Of a stretch of 64,000 bases of DNA, positions 12,283 to 26,300 are shown piece after piece. The position numbers were made by a program, and so were the translations under genes. The stretch is from Tetrahymena elliotti 4EA (Eukaryota; Ciliophora; Oligohymenophorea; Hymenostomatida; Tetrahymenidae): assembly GCA_000231825.2 (NCBI GenBank), contig JH720315.1, positions 269,645-333,644 on the forward strand. The letters are read 5' to 3'. The first letter of the stretch is position 1; the number at the start of each line of letters is the position of its first letter. Below the pieces are notes generated by a model. That model saw nothing but the letters and a program-made list of their open reading frames with translations. It was not told where the DNA came from and did not search any database.

Positions 12283-13706
12283 CTGTTGTCAGTCTTATTT
12301 ACACAAAATTGATTGATATCTATTCCAAATAAAATGTAGTAAAATAAGTCTTATTCAACAAATTTTTAATTTTTATATGTAATTTATGGTCTAAATCCCA
12401 TCCCATTCATTCAAGTTTTGTTTCTTTGATCTCAATATTTAATAGTTAATTTATTTCTAAAAATAGAAAAAAATATTTTAAAATCAATTGAAAGCTCACT
12501 TAAATTTAGAATTTTATCTATTTGACATAAAATTATTTTTGTTAAGCTATTCTGATTTCTTACTTATTTATTTATTAATTCATTTTTTTAAATATTATTT
12601 CTAATAAAATTTCATTATTTTAAAATAAATTAAAAAATAGAATTGATGATTTTTCTTTTAAAATTTAAAATGTTCTTATATAAATTTTAATCCACAAAGA
12701 GAAAAAATTGTGACCTAAAATCTTTTTAAAAAAACTAAAAATTTATCTATTTGTTTATTATTAATATCTCTTTTATTAACTTATATTAAGTTTTTTTACT
12801 TCTATTTAGATTTCATTGTTTTTAAGATAAAAACTCTTTAATGAATATTAATTAATTTATTTTTAAAAAGAAGATAAATTTACATATTTGATGATTTATT
12901 TTTAAGAATAAAAAATTATATTTTGATCAAACTTTAAGCAGATTTTATTTATTGTTATTAATAAATAAGGAATTCTAATTTTATTAAATATATCAAATTA
13001 AACAGAACTTTTTCTTGAGCAAAAAAAAAAAAAAATTAAATTTATTTTAATTGACTTACTGTTGAAGAAAAAATACCAAATGAATTTATTTTCTATAATT
13101 TTTTAAAGGATATTTAATAATAAGGGAATTTAATTTAAAATTTGAAATTAATAAATTCAAATCAAACCCTAATAGAATTTGAAGCAAATTTAATAAAAAA
13201 TTAATAGGATTTAAGAACTTTATTAAATTCACAAAAAATTATTAAAGATGAAATTAAAAAAAAAATAATCATAAAGATATTTAAATGGAAATTCTATTAT
13301 ATTAAAGATACGAATAAGATTTTAGAATAAGGATTTTAAACTAATTTTAGTTAATCTAATAAATTCTTGTTAAATTAATAATAGGATACCCGCGAAAATT
13401 GTGTTTAGAAAAAATAAATCAAAATTTAAATATTTCAAAAATTTCGACTCACTCTTTTTGTTTGTTTGTTTATTTGTTAAAATATTATGTAAATGGAATT
13501 AATTATGTTATTTTAAGATTTTGCATACTAAATGAATTAATTTGTGATAATTTTTTTATGAGTTTATTTGTTTGCTCAAAATTAAATGTGTTGGTGTTAG
13601 CAGAATTAAATTGTAGTCAAATATTAAATCAATATAATAATATCAAGTAAAATAGGTAAAAAATCAAAATTTGTTTCAATAAATTAGGATTTCAAAATTA
13701 GCTTGA
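12283..13706. other. AT-rich spacer upstream of the XMAP215-family gene
   Basis: About 1.4 kb with no conserved protein reading. An open frame of 83 codons (13399-13650) has no TAA/TAG/TGA but shows no family similarity and precedes a strong gene start. It was not called. Confidence 0.45.
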
Positions 13707-16700
13707 ATGGAGTTTGAAGATAAGCCTATTGGAGGCACAAAGTTTGTATTAGATGAGTATCCTCCAGGTATTTAATTTACATTTCATAATATGATAGCTA
13801 TTAGAATATATTGCTATTGAATCCTTTTACTTTCAATCTTTATTTAGATTTCTATTTTATTTTGAATAGGTTATGATCCTAATGCAAAGTAGGAAGAGCC
13901 TTAGGAAAAGCCACCTCTATAAACAAGAATTAAAAGCACTGTTTTTAAGAATAGAAAAGAAGCTATTGAGGAGTTGATTGAGTTTTTTAAGAAAACAGAA
14001 GATGTCAATGATGCAATTTTTAGTGAATATACTTCAATGTTTTCCAAATTTGTTAGCGATTCTAACCCTGCTTGCCTCGAAAAGGGTCTTCAAGCTATTT
14101 AGATTTGGTGTGAAAAAATGGAATCTTTATAGTCTTTGTCTGAGCCTCAAGAATTTCTAAAACTTACAGTTGAAAAAGCATTATCTCAAGGAAAGCAGAA
14201 CATTACAGATTTTATTTATGAAATACTTTCTCTTTTCATTGAAAAAGGGTAAAAGGATGATGTTTTAAGTTCCCTAAAAATGTGCTTTACCCATAAAAAC
14301 CAAAAAGTAAGTGTTATTCTTTTGATAAAGTTGTAAAAAATGTAAACATTTTCATTATTTTTTATAGGTCTAGTGTTGTTCAATTCAAGCCGTTTTAGAA
14401 ATATTAAAGAGATTTGGTGCAAGAAAATTAGACTACCTTAAGCAATTTCTTCCAGAAATTTAGAAATTGTCTGAGGTAACAATTTCCAGTGTCAAATCAT
14501 CATGTATGATTTTTTTCAAAGAGGCTTTTAAGTGGTTAGGAGAAGGTATGAAAGGCTTTACTGATAAGTTATCAAGATAATAATTGGAGGAACTTGAAAA
14601 ATTTTATGCTGACTACAAAGAAGAAGAACCTCTAAAACCTACTAGAGAGTCAGCTCTTAAAGAAGAAAATGAGTTGGCTAAAGGAGGTAAAGGGAAAGTA
14701 GGAAATAAAATAGATGTATATGATATGGCAATCGCTCAAGACATTTTCTCTAAATTTAATGAATCTTGGACTGAAAAAGTACTTGCAACATAAAAATGGA
14801 GTGAAAAAAAAGAACTCCTTGATTCTCTTATTAAAGTAAAAAAAACAAACAACTTTTAAAATTTCTAAAAGTATAAAAAATAATAAAAATTAAGAAATTA
14901 ATATTTATCTCAATTTATTAACTCTTTCTTTTATAAATAATTAGGCTGCTTCAGTTCCTAAGCTTGCTCCTACAAATTTTTATCCTATCGTTTAGATGTG
15001 CAAAAAATTATTAAATGATAGTAATGTCAATATTTAGGCTTGTGCAATTAAAATTGTTGGATTATTGGCTTCTGGACTAAGAAAATAATTTTCATAGAGC
15101 GCTAAATTACTAAGTTCTTAGATTGTAGAAAAATTTAAGGATAAAAAACCATTTATTGTAGAAGAAGCTTGTAAAACTTTGAAGAATTATTTTTATTGCA
15201 TCACTTTGGATGAAATGGTTGAGGATTTAAAAGAAGCTTTGAATGATAAAAATGCAGGATCTAAACTGAATGTAATTAATTTACTGATTAATTGCATTGA
15301 AGATGAAAAGTACAAAAACACATTTAAGCAATTCTTTTAGTAATTGAGAAAGCTGCTTGATGATAGTTCTGAAGATGTTAGAAATAAGACTATCTAATTG
15401 GTTGGTAAACTGAAAGGATATTATACTGATTCTTATACATAAAGCATTACACTTAACTTAAATTAATAAAAAATGTCTAAGATTGATTAATATGCTTCTT
15501 AAGTTCAACCATTTTAGTCGGCAAGTGAAATGAACACTTCATAATTGGCATCTCAGATTAGCGATAAAATATCACCTCCAAAACCAGCAAATTTTTTAAA
15601 GAAGAATGGTGGTGGCTAAGCTCCAAACAACTCTACAAATAACAATAAATTATAGAAAATAGGATTATAAGCTACTTCAAATTAAAATGCAAATAAAGCT
15701 AATAGTTCTATGGAAATAGAAAATGATAATATTCAAAATATGGTTCAAAATTCAAATCCAAATTCTAGAATGGATATTTCTAAAGAATTAGAAAAACCTC
15801 TCAGAAAAATTTAAGAGTAAAAGCAATAATCTAAAAAAGAAGGATTAGATATCTTAGAAGTACTTTTGTAGTAGGCAAATTATAAAATATCTTCAAATGG
15901 AATATCAGAGCTAGTCATGTAAATTTCAATTTAACAATTTAATTTTTAATGTTTTTATTTATTAAAGAGCTTTGAAAAAGTGTCTTTCTGAAAGTAACAA
16001 AAGTTTAGTTAGATAATTTATATCTTTTGTTGCTAAATTTGGAGAAGCTCTGGGAAAAGAAGCTAAGGTTTTTGCTAAAACTTTAGTTCCAGGTATTATG
16101 TAGAATTTATCTGATAAATAGGCTTTAGTTAGAACAGAGGCATAGAATGCTATTGAAAAGTGGTCAGAGCTGATTGGAATAGAATAAATAATTAACTTTA
16201 TACCCCCTTTCTTAGGATATGAAAGCTTAGAGATAAAAAATGAGCTCATGAATTACATTATTAAAAATTCTGAAAGCTATTTAAAATGCGATCTGAAATC
16301 TTTTACTGTCCCAATTCTCTAGCGTTTAACAGATAAAACTAAAGAAATAAGAACTCTTGCTGAGTAAATTTTAGAAATTACTCTCTAAGTATTCCCTATT
16401 TCTCATTTCTATGATTCTGTCAAAGATTTCAAGCCAGCTGTAGTTCAGTAATTAAGATTAATCTTTGAAAAATATTCAGGTGGAAAGCCTGAGCAAGGAA
16501 TTAAAAACCCTTAAAACTAAATGAATGAAGAATTTGGCTATTCACAATAAAACAATCTTTATAACAACAATAAAGCTAGCATAGATTAAAATATGAATCA
16601 AAATACATACAATCCAACAAGAAATCACATTCAAGCAAGAAACATACAGTAGTAACCTCCTCCATAACGTAAATTTACATTTAAATAATAATTAAATAGA

Positions 16701-18992
16701 CTAATTAAATTTTTCAAAAAATAAAAATTCTGAATACATAGAATGAATACATTTAAATGATTAATAGTTAGATATTCTACCTTAATTTTTCAAATAATAA
16801 AAATTCCAAATTCACACAAATAAATGTTCTAGAATTTCAAAAAAATAATTCTTTATTTTATTTTTTAAAAAGTAAATACTTAAACACTTAAAGAGAAAAG
16901 AATTGATATGGAAGAACAAAGACCTTGGCCATTAGAAACAATACATGATGATTTAGTTGAAGATTTGATAGAGAATTTTAGATAAGTTGGAATTCCTAAC
17001 GAATTGAGAATGAAAATGTTTTCATATAACTCTACTAGTGTAATTGAAGCTGCTAAATATGTAAAAGAAAAAATATCAAGTGCTTCATAAATATCTGATA
17101 TTCTTATTAAATGGGTTTATTTGAGACTATGGGAACAAAGAAATATTGAAGTTTGCAAAATTATTCTTGAGATGCAAAAGCAGGTATAAATTATTCTATT
17201 ATTTTTTTAAAGTAAATTGTAATTTCTTTTTTTTGTTTGAAATTTAGATATTTGATTGTCTCAAGGGTGAATAGTATTACTTAGCTGATTATGAATTGAA
17301 TATTATCCTATCGAGTATGTATCTATGCATGGAATTGCATAGCAAGAGTACTGAAATTTTGAATTTAATCATTTCAGCTCATGAAAGATTAAGATTAATT
17401 TGCTCTTCTTCAAAAATTATGAAATTTTGGATTAATCGTCTTTAAGTTAATAGTAGTTTTTGTGAATTGATTATTTTAGTTTTGAATAGTGGACTTTTTA
17501 CTTCAGAATTAAGTAATGAGCTAGGAACTTTAAGCAAAATAGAAGCAATCTCATAAAATTAAGATATTGTTACTGCTTTGCTCAATACCTATGGAGATCA
17601 TGTTATGAAAGCCTACGGTTTTTAGTTTAAGAATAACTCACTCTAAAGTATTAAACGTAATTAGTTAGATACATTTTAATTAATTAAAAAATATTATAAA
17701 AAATTAGAAGAATTAAAAGCAAATGAGATTGGTGAAGATCAGGGTTTCTTAGAGATTAAATAGAATCTTTATAAACTAGGAAACAAAGATATTAATTTGA
17801 AACTTTACACAGTTCATTTCTTGAATGAGGCATTTTAAAATCCAGAAAAAATTTAAATTATGATTAAACACAGTGATTTGATTACTTTAGAAATAACTAA
17901 ATATCTAAGCACATGTATGATTGAACTTAAATAAAAGGAAATTTAATATGAGTTCTTCAATTCCTTCTTAAACCTTTTCATAAAAATAACAAATACTAAG
18001 CAATTCTTTTGCTCTATTTCCCCAGCCTCAACTAAAAATGTGGCTGAAACCATCTTAACTGAACTCATTCAAGCTGATGAAAACAAAGAGGATAAAAACT
18101 CTTAACAAGCTGTTAAATCACTCAACACTTTGATGTTAAGAGTTTTAGAAAATGGAGAAATCAATAATATGCTCTAAATTTTGTTTGATCTTCTAATTTT
18201 TGTAAGATAGATACACACACTTTTTATTCAATTTTTTAAATTTAAACTAAGAAGATTTTTAGTTTTCACTTCAAGATTTTTTTTAGTTATTTTAATTTCA
18301 ACTTTAAAAATAAAAAAAATTGAAAAAATGTATTGATTAATATTTATTTTTATTTTTAGTATCGTAGAAAAAGTGAGTATTCTAAATATATTGCTATCAT
18401 TATTAGATGTATCCTTAAACTTGCTAAGGTCTTAAGAGATGATATTAAAGAAGTTAATTTGGATAACTTGTTTATTAAATTCCATTAATACATCTCTGAG
18501 TTTAATCATGAAAATTAAAGAAGTGATGATATTGGTGTAAAGGCTGTAAAAACAATGATTGATTAAATAGCCAAAGCTATAGATATTCCTGTTTTAATGC
18601 AGCATTACAAAATTTTGGAAAGCTAACCAATAAAAGATTAATAAATTATTAAAATGATAGAGATCATATCAAACACCACCACAATCCACCAATCTCCTCT
18701 CACAAAGGCTACACCTGGAAGTGCTGGAGGAATTGATAAAGTTTCCTAACTCAAGTTGAGATACGCTTAGATGTTCCCAAATAAAAGTCCAAATTCTTAA
18801 ATTGAAGAGGAAAGTGTTCAAAGAAGTATTCAAAGACTCAATCATAGCATCCAATAAGCAAGCAACATGCCAATATTAAATAATATAACAAACATTAACT
18901 AACAAAACAATAACGAAAATCAAAAAATAATGGAAGAAAGCAATTAAATAAATGATTAAAACCATAAGACTAATCTATTTGCTAATAGTTGA
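13707..18992 (+). CDS. XMAP215/Dis1/ch-TOG family microtubule polymerase
   Basis: Tubulin-binding TOG-array protein that speeds microtubule plus-end growth and acts at centrosomes, kinetochores or basal bodies in this family. The start is fixed by an in-frame TGA immediately before the ATG. Predicted exons: 13707-13767, 13870-14306, 14368-14835, 14945-15918, 15968-16668, 16894-17183, 17248-18201, 18360-18992; together 4518 nt, 1505 aa. TOG1 covers roughly residues 35-220 (contains FVSDSNPACLEKGLQAI). TOG2 follows (DVYDMAIAQDIFSKF, then LASGLRKQF and IVEKFKDKKPFIVEEACKTL). After a Gln/Asn-rich linker come TOG3/4-like HEAT repeats. The TOG5-like region has ILIKWVYLRLWEQ, GEQYYLADYELNIIL and NTYGDHVMKAYGF. 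A C-terminal segment LKLRYAQMFPNKSP ends the conserved part. An apparent stop at about 16720 lies inside the fifth intron (16669-16893), so this is one gene and not two. The exact junctions of that intron are the least certain. Confidence 0.88.
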
Positions 18993-19890
18993 TAGACCTA
19001 TTCATTAACTTTTAATGAAATAATTTGTAAACACAACAACAATATTAATAATTTCAGTCACAATAATTAAAAAAATAACAATTATAAAATCTACTTCTAC
19101 TAAAATTAAAATATATTTATTATTTATAATTAATCACTCAATCAACATAAATAATATTTTCTGTAAAATAAGAATCTATCTTTTAATACTCAGTTAAGAT
19201 TTATTATTTAGCCTCTAGATTCTATTATATAAATTAATAAAATATTAATTAATTAATAATAACTCTCTTAGCTTTTTCATTATACCTTCAGTTAAATTTT
19301 GTGATAAAATCTTTTTTTGTAACTAAATAAAATGATGGCTTGAATTTTAAAATAAATATATTTTAAAATTGACAAAAACATCAAATTTAAATTTAGAACA
19401 TAAAATGGAATTTTTACTTTAAAAAAATATTCTTTAACCAATTATTTAAATTTAACTAAATTTATTTTTTTTTTACAAAATTTGTAATAAAGATAAGTTA
19501 CCTCTTGCTTAATATCTCTAGTTTTGAATATTTTCAAATTGATATACAATTTAATATTTAGATTAAACATAAACATAAAAAGGAATTTCACTTTCCAAAC
19601 AAATGTATTCTTGATCAATTTATTTAAAATTAGCTCAATTTATTTTTTTACAAAATTTTTCAGAAAGATAAGTTCTTTCTTTCTTGCTTCATATCTGAGT
19701 AAACATTTACATATGATTAAATTATATTTAAATGGTAAGAAGAAAATTAAAATGGTTTAAAGTTTTTTAGACATATAATTTTTGTTTAAAATAATAGCTA
19801 ATGATTTTATTGTATTAAGTTAATATAGTAACAAAATTTTATTTATACAAATTTATTTTTTTAATTTAGTAGTGGTAATGAAAAATTTCT
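18993..19890. other. Convergent 3' spacer containing a diverged tandem duplication
   Basis: Between the 3' ends of the TOG gene and the RING gene. It contains no protein reading with family similarity. A diverged direct repeat fills 19341-19696. Confidence 0.5.
19341..19696. repeat. Diverged tandem duplication of about 175 bp
   Basis: The segment about 19341-19517 is repeated at about 19521-19696. Shared landmarks in order are a TTTTAAATTGA-like start, an AACATAAAAxGGAATTT block, an A-rich stretch then TATTCTT, TTTACAAAATTT, and AAAGATAAGTT followed by CTTGCTT and ATATCT. The copies differ at many positions and by small indels, so the duplication is old. It is noncoding as far as can be seen. 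Confidence 0.65.
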
Positions 19891-21568
19891 TCATTTTTTC
19901 TGTGCTCTTGAGAAAAAATCATTTATTGAAACAATTGAAGTTTTTTTTTAATTATTATTTTAATCTTGAGTTAGTTTTAGTTATTAGTTTTTGCTGAGTA
20001 ATGAATTTTTGTTCATAGCTATTCCAAAAAGTCCTTATCCACTTGTTTTATTTAGGATTGTTGAAGCTTCTGTGCTTTGAGGGGGCTAATTTCCTTAAAA
20101 TTATTTGTTTTATTCATACTTAGGTATTTTTTAGAATTTATTGCTTAAATTCATATTGAGCTCAAAAGTTCTTTTTTATTTTTAATCTGGCATTTAGTTC
20201 ATATTAATGTTGTTGCTGCTGTTTTCTTTGCTCAAACTTTCTTATAAAAATCCTATTGAGTTTTAGCTTTAATTTATGATACTTTCTAACACAGTCTCTT
20301 TTCCTTCTTTATTGTTGCCCAAAGAAATTTATCTTATTTACTAAATTTAACCATCCTGATTAACCATTTTATTATTTTAATCTTAAATAGAAAAGGGATT
20401 TTAAATTGATCCCATATCGTTAAGAGAAATAGAAGAAGAATTTTTATTCAATTTTTAATCTTCTACTGAAAAAACAGAAAAGTTGCTATTTTCATCTTCT
20501 AAGAACATTTCATTTTGTTTGATATTGTTATTATTTAAAAATACTTTTTGTGTTTAGGCTATTTACTAGTTGAGCTTATCTAATTTATCTGAATACATTT
20601 TTTTCTAATTAGCATTTACTTCAATAAGTCTTTTTGTTTTTTCTTAAAGCCTAGCAATTAGCTATTCTTATTCATTTATTTTTTTATTTTTAAACTTAGC
20701 ATCACTTTTATATGACTCTAATTCTTACTAAATTTACTTTATTTGGTTTTGAAGTATTTTGTTTTCATTAGACAATTCTTCAAAAGCTCCTTTCTTCATT
20801 CTTAGCATTTCATAAAACTTTTAAGCCTGCTCTTCAATAGGTTTATTTTTTTTAATATCCTCTATTAACCTATGCTCATTATTTCCACCTGATTCCATTT
20901 ATTCTTTCAAAATCTAAAAATATAAATTAATGAAAAATAGTTAATTAACTCTTTCAATAAATGATAAATACTTAAATATGCCTAAGCTCTGATAAGTTTC
21001 TCTTAAGCTCTTAAATAGTTTCCAAATCACTATCATGTAAACCTTACAAATCTTTTCTTTTGTTTTCCTCTAAATCTGCTCTTTGCTTTAATTAATCTGC
21101 TTTCATAATCAGTTTTTTATTAGTAGAAGCTAATTCCTTCTCAGATTTTTCTAGTTGTTAAAGTTTATCTTATTATTCTCTGCACATTACAACTAATTCA
21201 TCTCTATGTCTTTTTACTGTAGTAAATTCTCTTGTTTATTATTCAAATTTATTCATTATTTCAACAACATTTTGCTTTTCATTTTGTGACAAACTATTAT
21301 AAAAGGCTTAAATTTATTCTTCTGCTTCATCATTACATTTTAGATTATATGTCATTCCTGTGATATTTGCCCTTGTCATTCTCTTTCTACAAAGAGGACA
21401 CATGGACGATTATTCAAAGTTTTAGAAAATGCAAATAGAATGAAATACATGCCCACAAGGGGCACATACTAAATCCTAAACTAGTTCATCTAAGCAAATA
21501 GGGCAATCTGGAACTTCATAAGCTTTTCTTTATAAACCTTTTGGTTAATCTGCTAGGTGATGATTCAT
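19891..21568 (-). CDS. RING-finger E3 ubiquitin ligase with coiled coil, TRAIP-like
   Basis: Likely E3 ubiquitin ligase. Residues about 22-62 form a C3HC4/H2-type RING (CPICLDELVQD, then CAPCGHVFHSICIF and CPLCRKR) directly followed by a long Glu/Lys/Gln-rich coiled coil (about residues 90-330), the layout of TRAIP/TRIP, which acts at stalled replication forks and in mitosis. The C-terminal third is Asn/Gln/Ser-rich and looks disordered. Two exons: 20972-21568 and 19891-20913, with a 58-nt intron (20914-20971); both exon lengths are multiples of three and the total is 539 aa. The start ATG at 21568 is 21 codons before the first RING cysteine. TRAIP assignment rests on RING position and architecture only; another RING-coiled-coil family is possible. 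Confidence 0.8.
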
Positions 21569-23389
21569 ATTATTCTATTTCTTTTTATTTACCCTTTTTC
21601 TCTTTTAAAATTATTTTTGCCTCTCAAATTGAGTTAAATCTATAAGCAAATCCTTCAAGCAAAAAGAAAATCTATTTTTTATCTTCTCTTTTTACGACAA
21701 ACAGTAATTAATATAAATAATTCAAAATAAATAAGTATATAAATCGAAATTTGATTTTTTTTTCTTTCTATATTTAAATAGTTCCCGCAATTTAGTGTTG
21801 TTTTTGATTTAGTATTAACCAAATCATAAAAAAGGGAATCAATTTAATACTTATCGTTTATTTGAACCATTACATTTCTCATAAAATCTGATAGCTCATA
21901 AAAGCTGTAAAATTATTATATTTTTCATCTAAAATAGCTTTTTATTTATTTATTTCATTATCTTCTTTCTATTCAAAAATTGATAAACTGTTATTTAATT
22001 CAGAAAAGTAGAAAAAAATAAGTGTTTTAAAAAAACATGATTAGAAAAAAAATTTTTCTTTAAAAAATTTTTAATTATTTTTAAAATATTAATTTGAAAT
22101 TATTTATAAACCTCTAATTATTTAGTTTTCTTTTCTGTTTTCTTTAAAATTCGTTTTAATTAAAATATATGTTTTTTATTCTTATCACAAACCATAAAAT
22201 TAAAAAATTTTTTTATGGTGTGTTTATTTTAAACATAAATTTAATTTATTGATTTAAAAATATTAATGAGTTTTTATGTAATTCTTTTACCTGATTAGAT
22301 GAATAGTAGTGAAAAGAAAAATGATTAAGTAAAGAACTTAAAATTAATATCAATAAATTTATACTTTATGTTGGACATATTTTTTTACATCGCCTAAAGT
22401 TTGTCATAATATTGTTTTTCTTTTCTTGATAATAAATACAAATTAAAAAACTCTAATTAACTAGTATTTTAGTATTTTTTCATTAAAATAAATAAAATTT
22501 ACTTCAAATACCTAAAAAATTTGCTTAAAAAAGAAAAAATGTTAGGACTAGCTCAAATAAATTATCGATAGGTATCTAAAAAGAAAATATTACATATTTA
22601 GTCATAAGTTTTATTTTGTTTGATCAAAATAGTTATTATGATTATTTTTTTTAAGTATTCATATTCTATAAATTAAGTGCCACAGCAAAACATTTAATAA
22701 TTTAAATAATCTAAAAAAGAATTAATTTTAAAATAAAAACCTTAGATTATTTTTTTACTGAAAGACAATTTTTTATTAAGAAGATCAAAGTATTTATAAT
22801 ACTTTTTATTAAATAATTGATATGTAACTAACTTGTAAAAATAAAAGAAAAATAAGATTAAACTAGCATTTAGTTTGTTTGATAAGTTATATTTCAAAAA
22901 TAATAATAAAACAATGCATCAAGATAAACAATTTTAAATTAATCAAATTACGCACATTCAATAAATTAATTTAAGTATTTTACTAGCTACTAATTGTTTT
23001 TCAGCGAATAAGAAAATATCTAAAATTTGTTAATTTATGTTAGCTATTAATTCAAAATTCCAATGATTATTTATCAAAAATTAGTTAAAAATTTTTAAAG
23101 TTTTTTCTAGGATTTTCAAAGCAAATTTGAGATTTCTTATAATAGAAAGAATTTCTAAAATGAATGAAAGGAATTAAATAAATATAATTTCAATGAATGA
23201 ATTTCTCATAAAAATAATAGAAAATAAATTGAATGAATTAATCAATAATCATCTAATTATCGAAGAAACAAACAAATAAACAAAATCAAAGTTAAAGTCA
23301 ATAATTGAACGAACAAACAAACTAACAAATATTGAATTAAAAAATAAATCTTGAGTTATTATAAACAAAAGGAAATAATTATATGTAAT
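21569..23389. promoter_or_regulatory. Divergent intergenic region, AT-rich
   Basis: 1.8 kb between divergently transcribed genes; both promoters should lie here. A run of AAACAAACAAATAAACAAA-type simple sequence occurs near 23268-23330 just before the downstream gene. No gene is recognised. Confidence 0.4.
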
Positions 23390-26300
23390 ATGAAAAATTA
23401 AATTACTCAAGAAAAGGGTTATAATGAAGAATGGGAAAATAAAAGGAAGTCAGCAAACTAAGAGACTGCTTTTAATAAGTAATAATAGTCATCCCAGTAC
23501 AATAAAAGCTTTACATAAGCTAAGAATTTATTAGCAGTTGTTAAATTAGATATCGGAGAAGGTTAAACTGATGTAATCAGAGTTTACTAAGGAGATGATA
23601 TCATTAAAGTAGTAAAAAACTTTTGTTAGCTTCATGAACTTGATGAAAAATGCGTTGTGCATATGGTGAGACACATCACTCACGAAATAAACATAGCATA
23701 ATCTAAAGAAACAAAAAGACAAGCAATATAATAATTTAATTAAAATGATCAATTTTTACAGTAAGACACATAATAATAATCAATACAGAGTAGTGAGAAA
23801 GAGGATATATAAAGTTAGACCACTAATTCATCTTCTAAATAAAATTATCTTCAATTTAATAACCCACTTTCTCCTGGGTAAACTTAGGGAGTGAATTTAG
23901 ATTAGTTTTTCTCTACTTCAACCAACAAAAGTTATCAAAAAACCAAAGAAGGATCAGTTAGAAATGTAGTAGAAAAAAATAAATAATAAGAAGGAGAAAT
24001 AGTAGATGTTTAGTAAGAGAGCGATAGAGAAAATTATGATATATAAAGAAATCACTATTTTAATTCGCAGAATAGTGATTTTAATTAAAGTTCACATCGA
24101 AATAAGAACAAAGAAGATTTAATATAAATGCAAGGGGATAGCTAAGAGTTTTACTAAGCTAGAAACACTCATAAAGGATAGAATGAAGAATATTTAAAAA
24201 GTTTAAAGGAATATAAAAATATTACAACCAAACATGATTAATAAAGCTAATAGAACAACCATTATAAAAAATAACAATAAAAAATGTAAGAAAATTATGA
24301 AAAATGGCACAAATTTATAGAACTAAAAAATAATTTAAATGCTAGATCAAGAGAAGATTTAAAATCTGGAATAACCAACGACAATAATTTATATCATTAA
24401 AACTAACATGATGACAAAAGAGCAAGATCTTAATCATAAAGATATCATTCCCCGTTAGCTTCTCGCACACCTGCATCTTAACTTTAAAATAAGAATTCAT
24501 AATTAAAGACTGACAGAAGGCATGCAGTTAGTAACCACTAAAATTAAAATAACAACATTGAAAACAGTAATGATTTCTTAGATGAATATTAGATATTAGA
24601 AAAAATCAGAAACGAGGGTTTACTGCCAAATAATTTGACTAAAGCTTAATAAAAAATGATTATTGGGAATACTAAATTTTCTCCTAAGCGTCAGCAAAAA
24701 TTTTTAACATCAGGCTCTTCTGGTCAACCCTCTTCATCCTCTTCTTCTTTTACAGAAAAGAATTTAAAGAATATTACTGCAACTTAGCTTTCAAACATAG
24801 AAGAAATTAACTCTTCTATTAGTTAAAATACAAGCAGGTTAGATAACAACCAAAATTTTTAAAGTAATAATTCTCTCTAGTCATCAATTGTAAATTAAAA
24901 CCTTATGAGTGTTAATTTTAATTAAAATGGTTAAAACCTGTAAAACAGTATTCACTTAAATAAGCCAATTAAAAATGATAACTTCATCTAAAAAAATAAT
25001 GTAAGAACATAAAAAATGCCAATTTAAAACTCAAGTAAGCTTGAGTAATAGCAACAATAATCTCACTTATCAAATTAGGCTTCTCTTCTTTCTTCAAGAA
25101 ACAGTATAAAAATGAGCAATTAAAGCCATTAAAATTAGACAAGTTAACTATAAAAGAGAGTTCAAGGGATTGTGCCTCTATTAGATATTAAAAAAGCAAA
25201 ATTAGAAAATAATGAGAAAAATTAAGCAAATTAATACTAAAATTCTTCTATTCAAAAGAGTCCTAGAAACGTTTAAACCTAAAGAGATAATTACAATAAT
25301 GAAGAACTAATCAAAATTAGTGCATCAGGCAATTTAACAGACAGAGATAACAAAGTCAGATAAGAAGATTAATTTTAAAAATCGAAAAAGATACCACTCT
25401 CAATTAGAATGAAACAACATGGTTCTCCAGATAACAATAACTAATCTAATTTTGCATTACCCTAAAAAATATATAATCATTAGAGATATCAAGAATAAAA
25501 TCAAAAGAATAGTTAAGAAAGCTTAGAAAATAATAGTTTATTAAAATATCTATAAGAAAGTACAGGAAGATCTCCAGTATAAGACAATATTGTAAAAGTA
25601 GATTTAGAGTCCTATCAAAAACATAAGAAAGTTAAAACTCTAACAACCCCTTAAAGTAATTTCATTTTTTATTGGGTGAAAAAGTTTATTTTCTTTTAAA
25701 CAAATCTTTAAAATATGCAAAATAATCAATTTAAAAAAATTTTAAAAAAGCTGAAAGATCACACAAGAGAGATGAGTTTTATAGTGATTATTTCTAAAAC
25801 ACAAGCTAACTTGATAAATCTGCAGATTTAACTTCTTCAAAATAAAATAGAGCAAAGAATAGTAGTTCAATCCATGGGGCCTAATAGACTATTGATAAAA
25901 CTTAAAAATCTCCAATTAGAAAAAATATATCAGATTTAGAAAAGCAAAATTCAACATTTGATATTACAACAAATTATAATTTATCATAAATCCATTAGTT
26001 AGTACCAAATGTTAAAGTTAGTGCTAATAACTCTACCATTCATAATCCTAATGAAATTACTTTCAAAAAAGAAAGTAAGTACTCTAAAAATGGTCCATTT
26101 ATATTATAAGGTTAAGGTCAAAAAATGGTTTCAGGAGATTTATAATAAAAATTATCTCCTTCAAATAAAAGATAATAATAAGATTCCAATTTATTATAAG
26201 ATTAAAGTGCTAACTCATCTCATTTTCCTCCTCACCAAGAGCTACTTGTAAATAGGTTATTGAGGTAAAAAGAAATGTAAAAACCTCATGAAATTTTAGG

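Noticed and set aside
13399..13650. 83-codon open frame upstream of the TOG gene
   Set aside because: It has no family similarity, no downstream continuity under the ciliate code, and hydrophobic AT-driven composition; chance is the simplest explanation.
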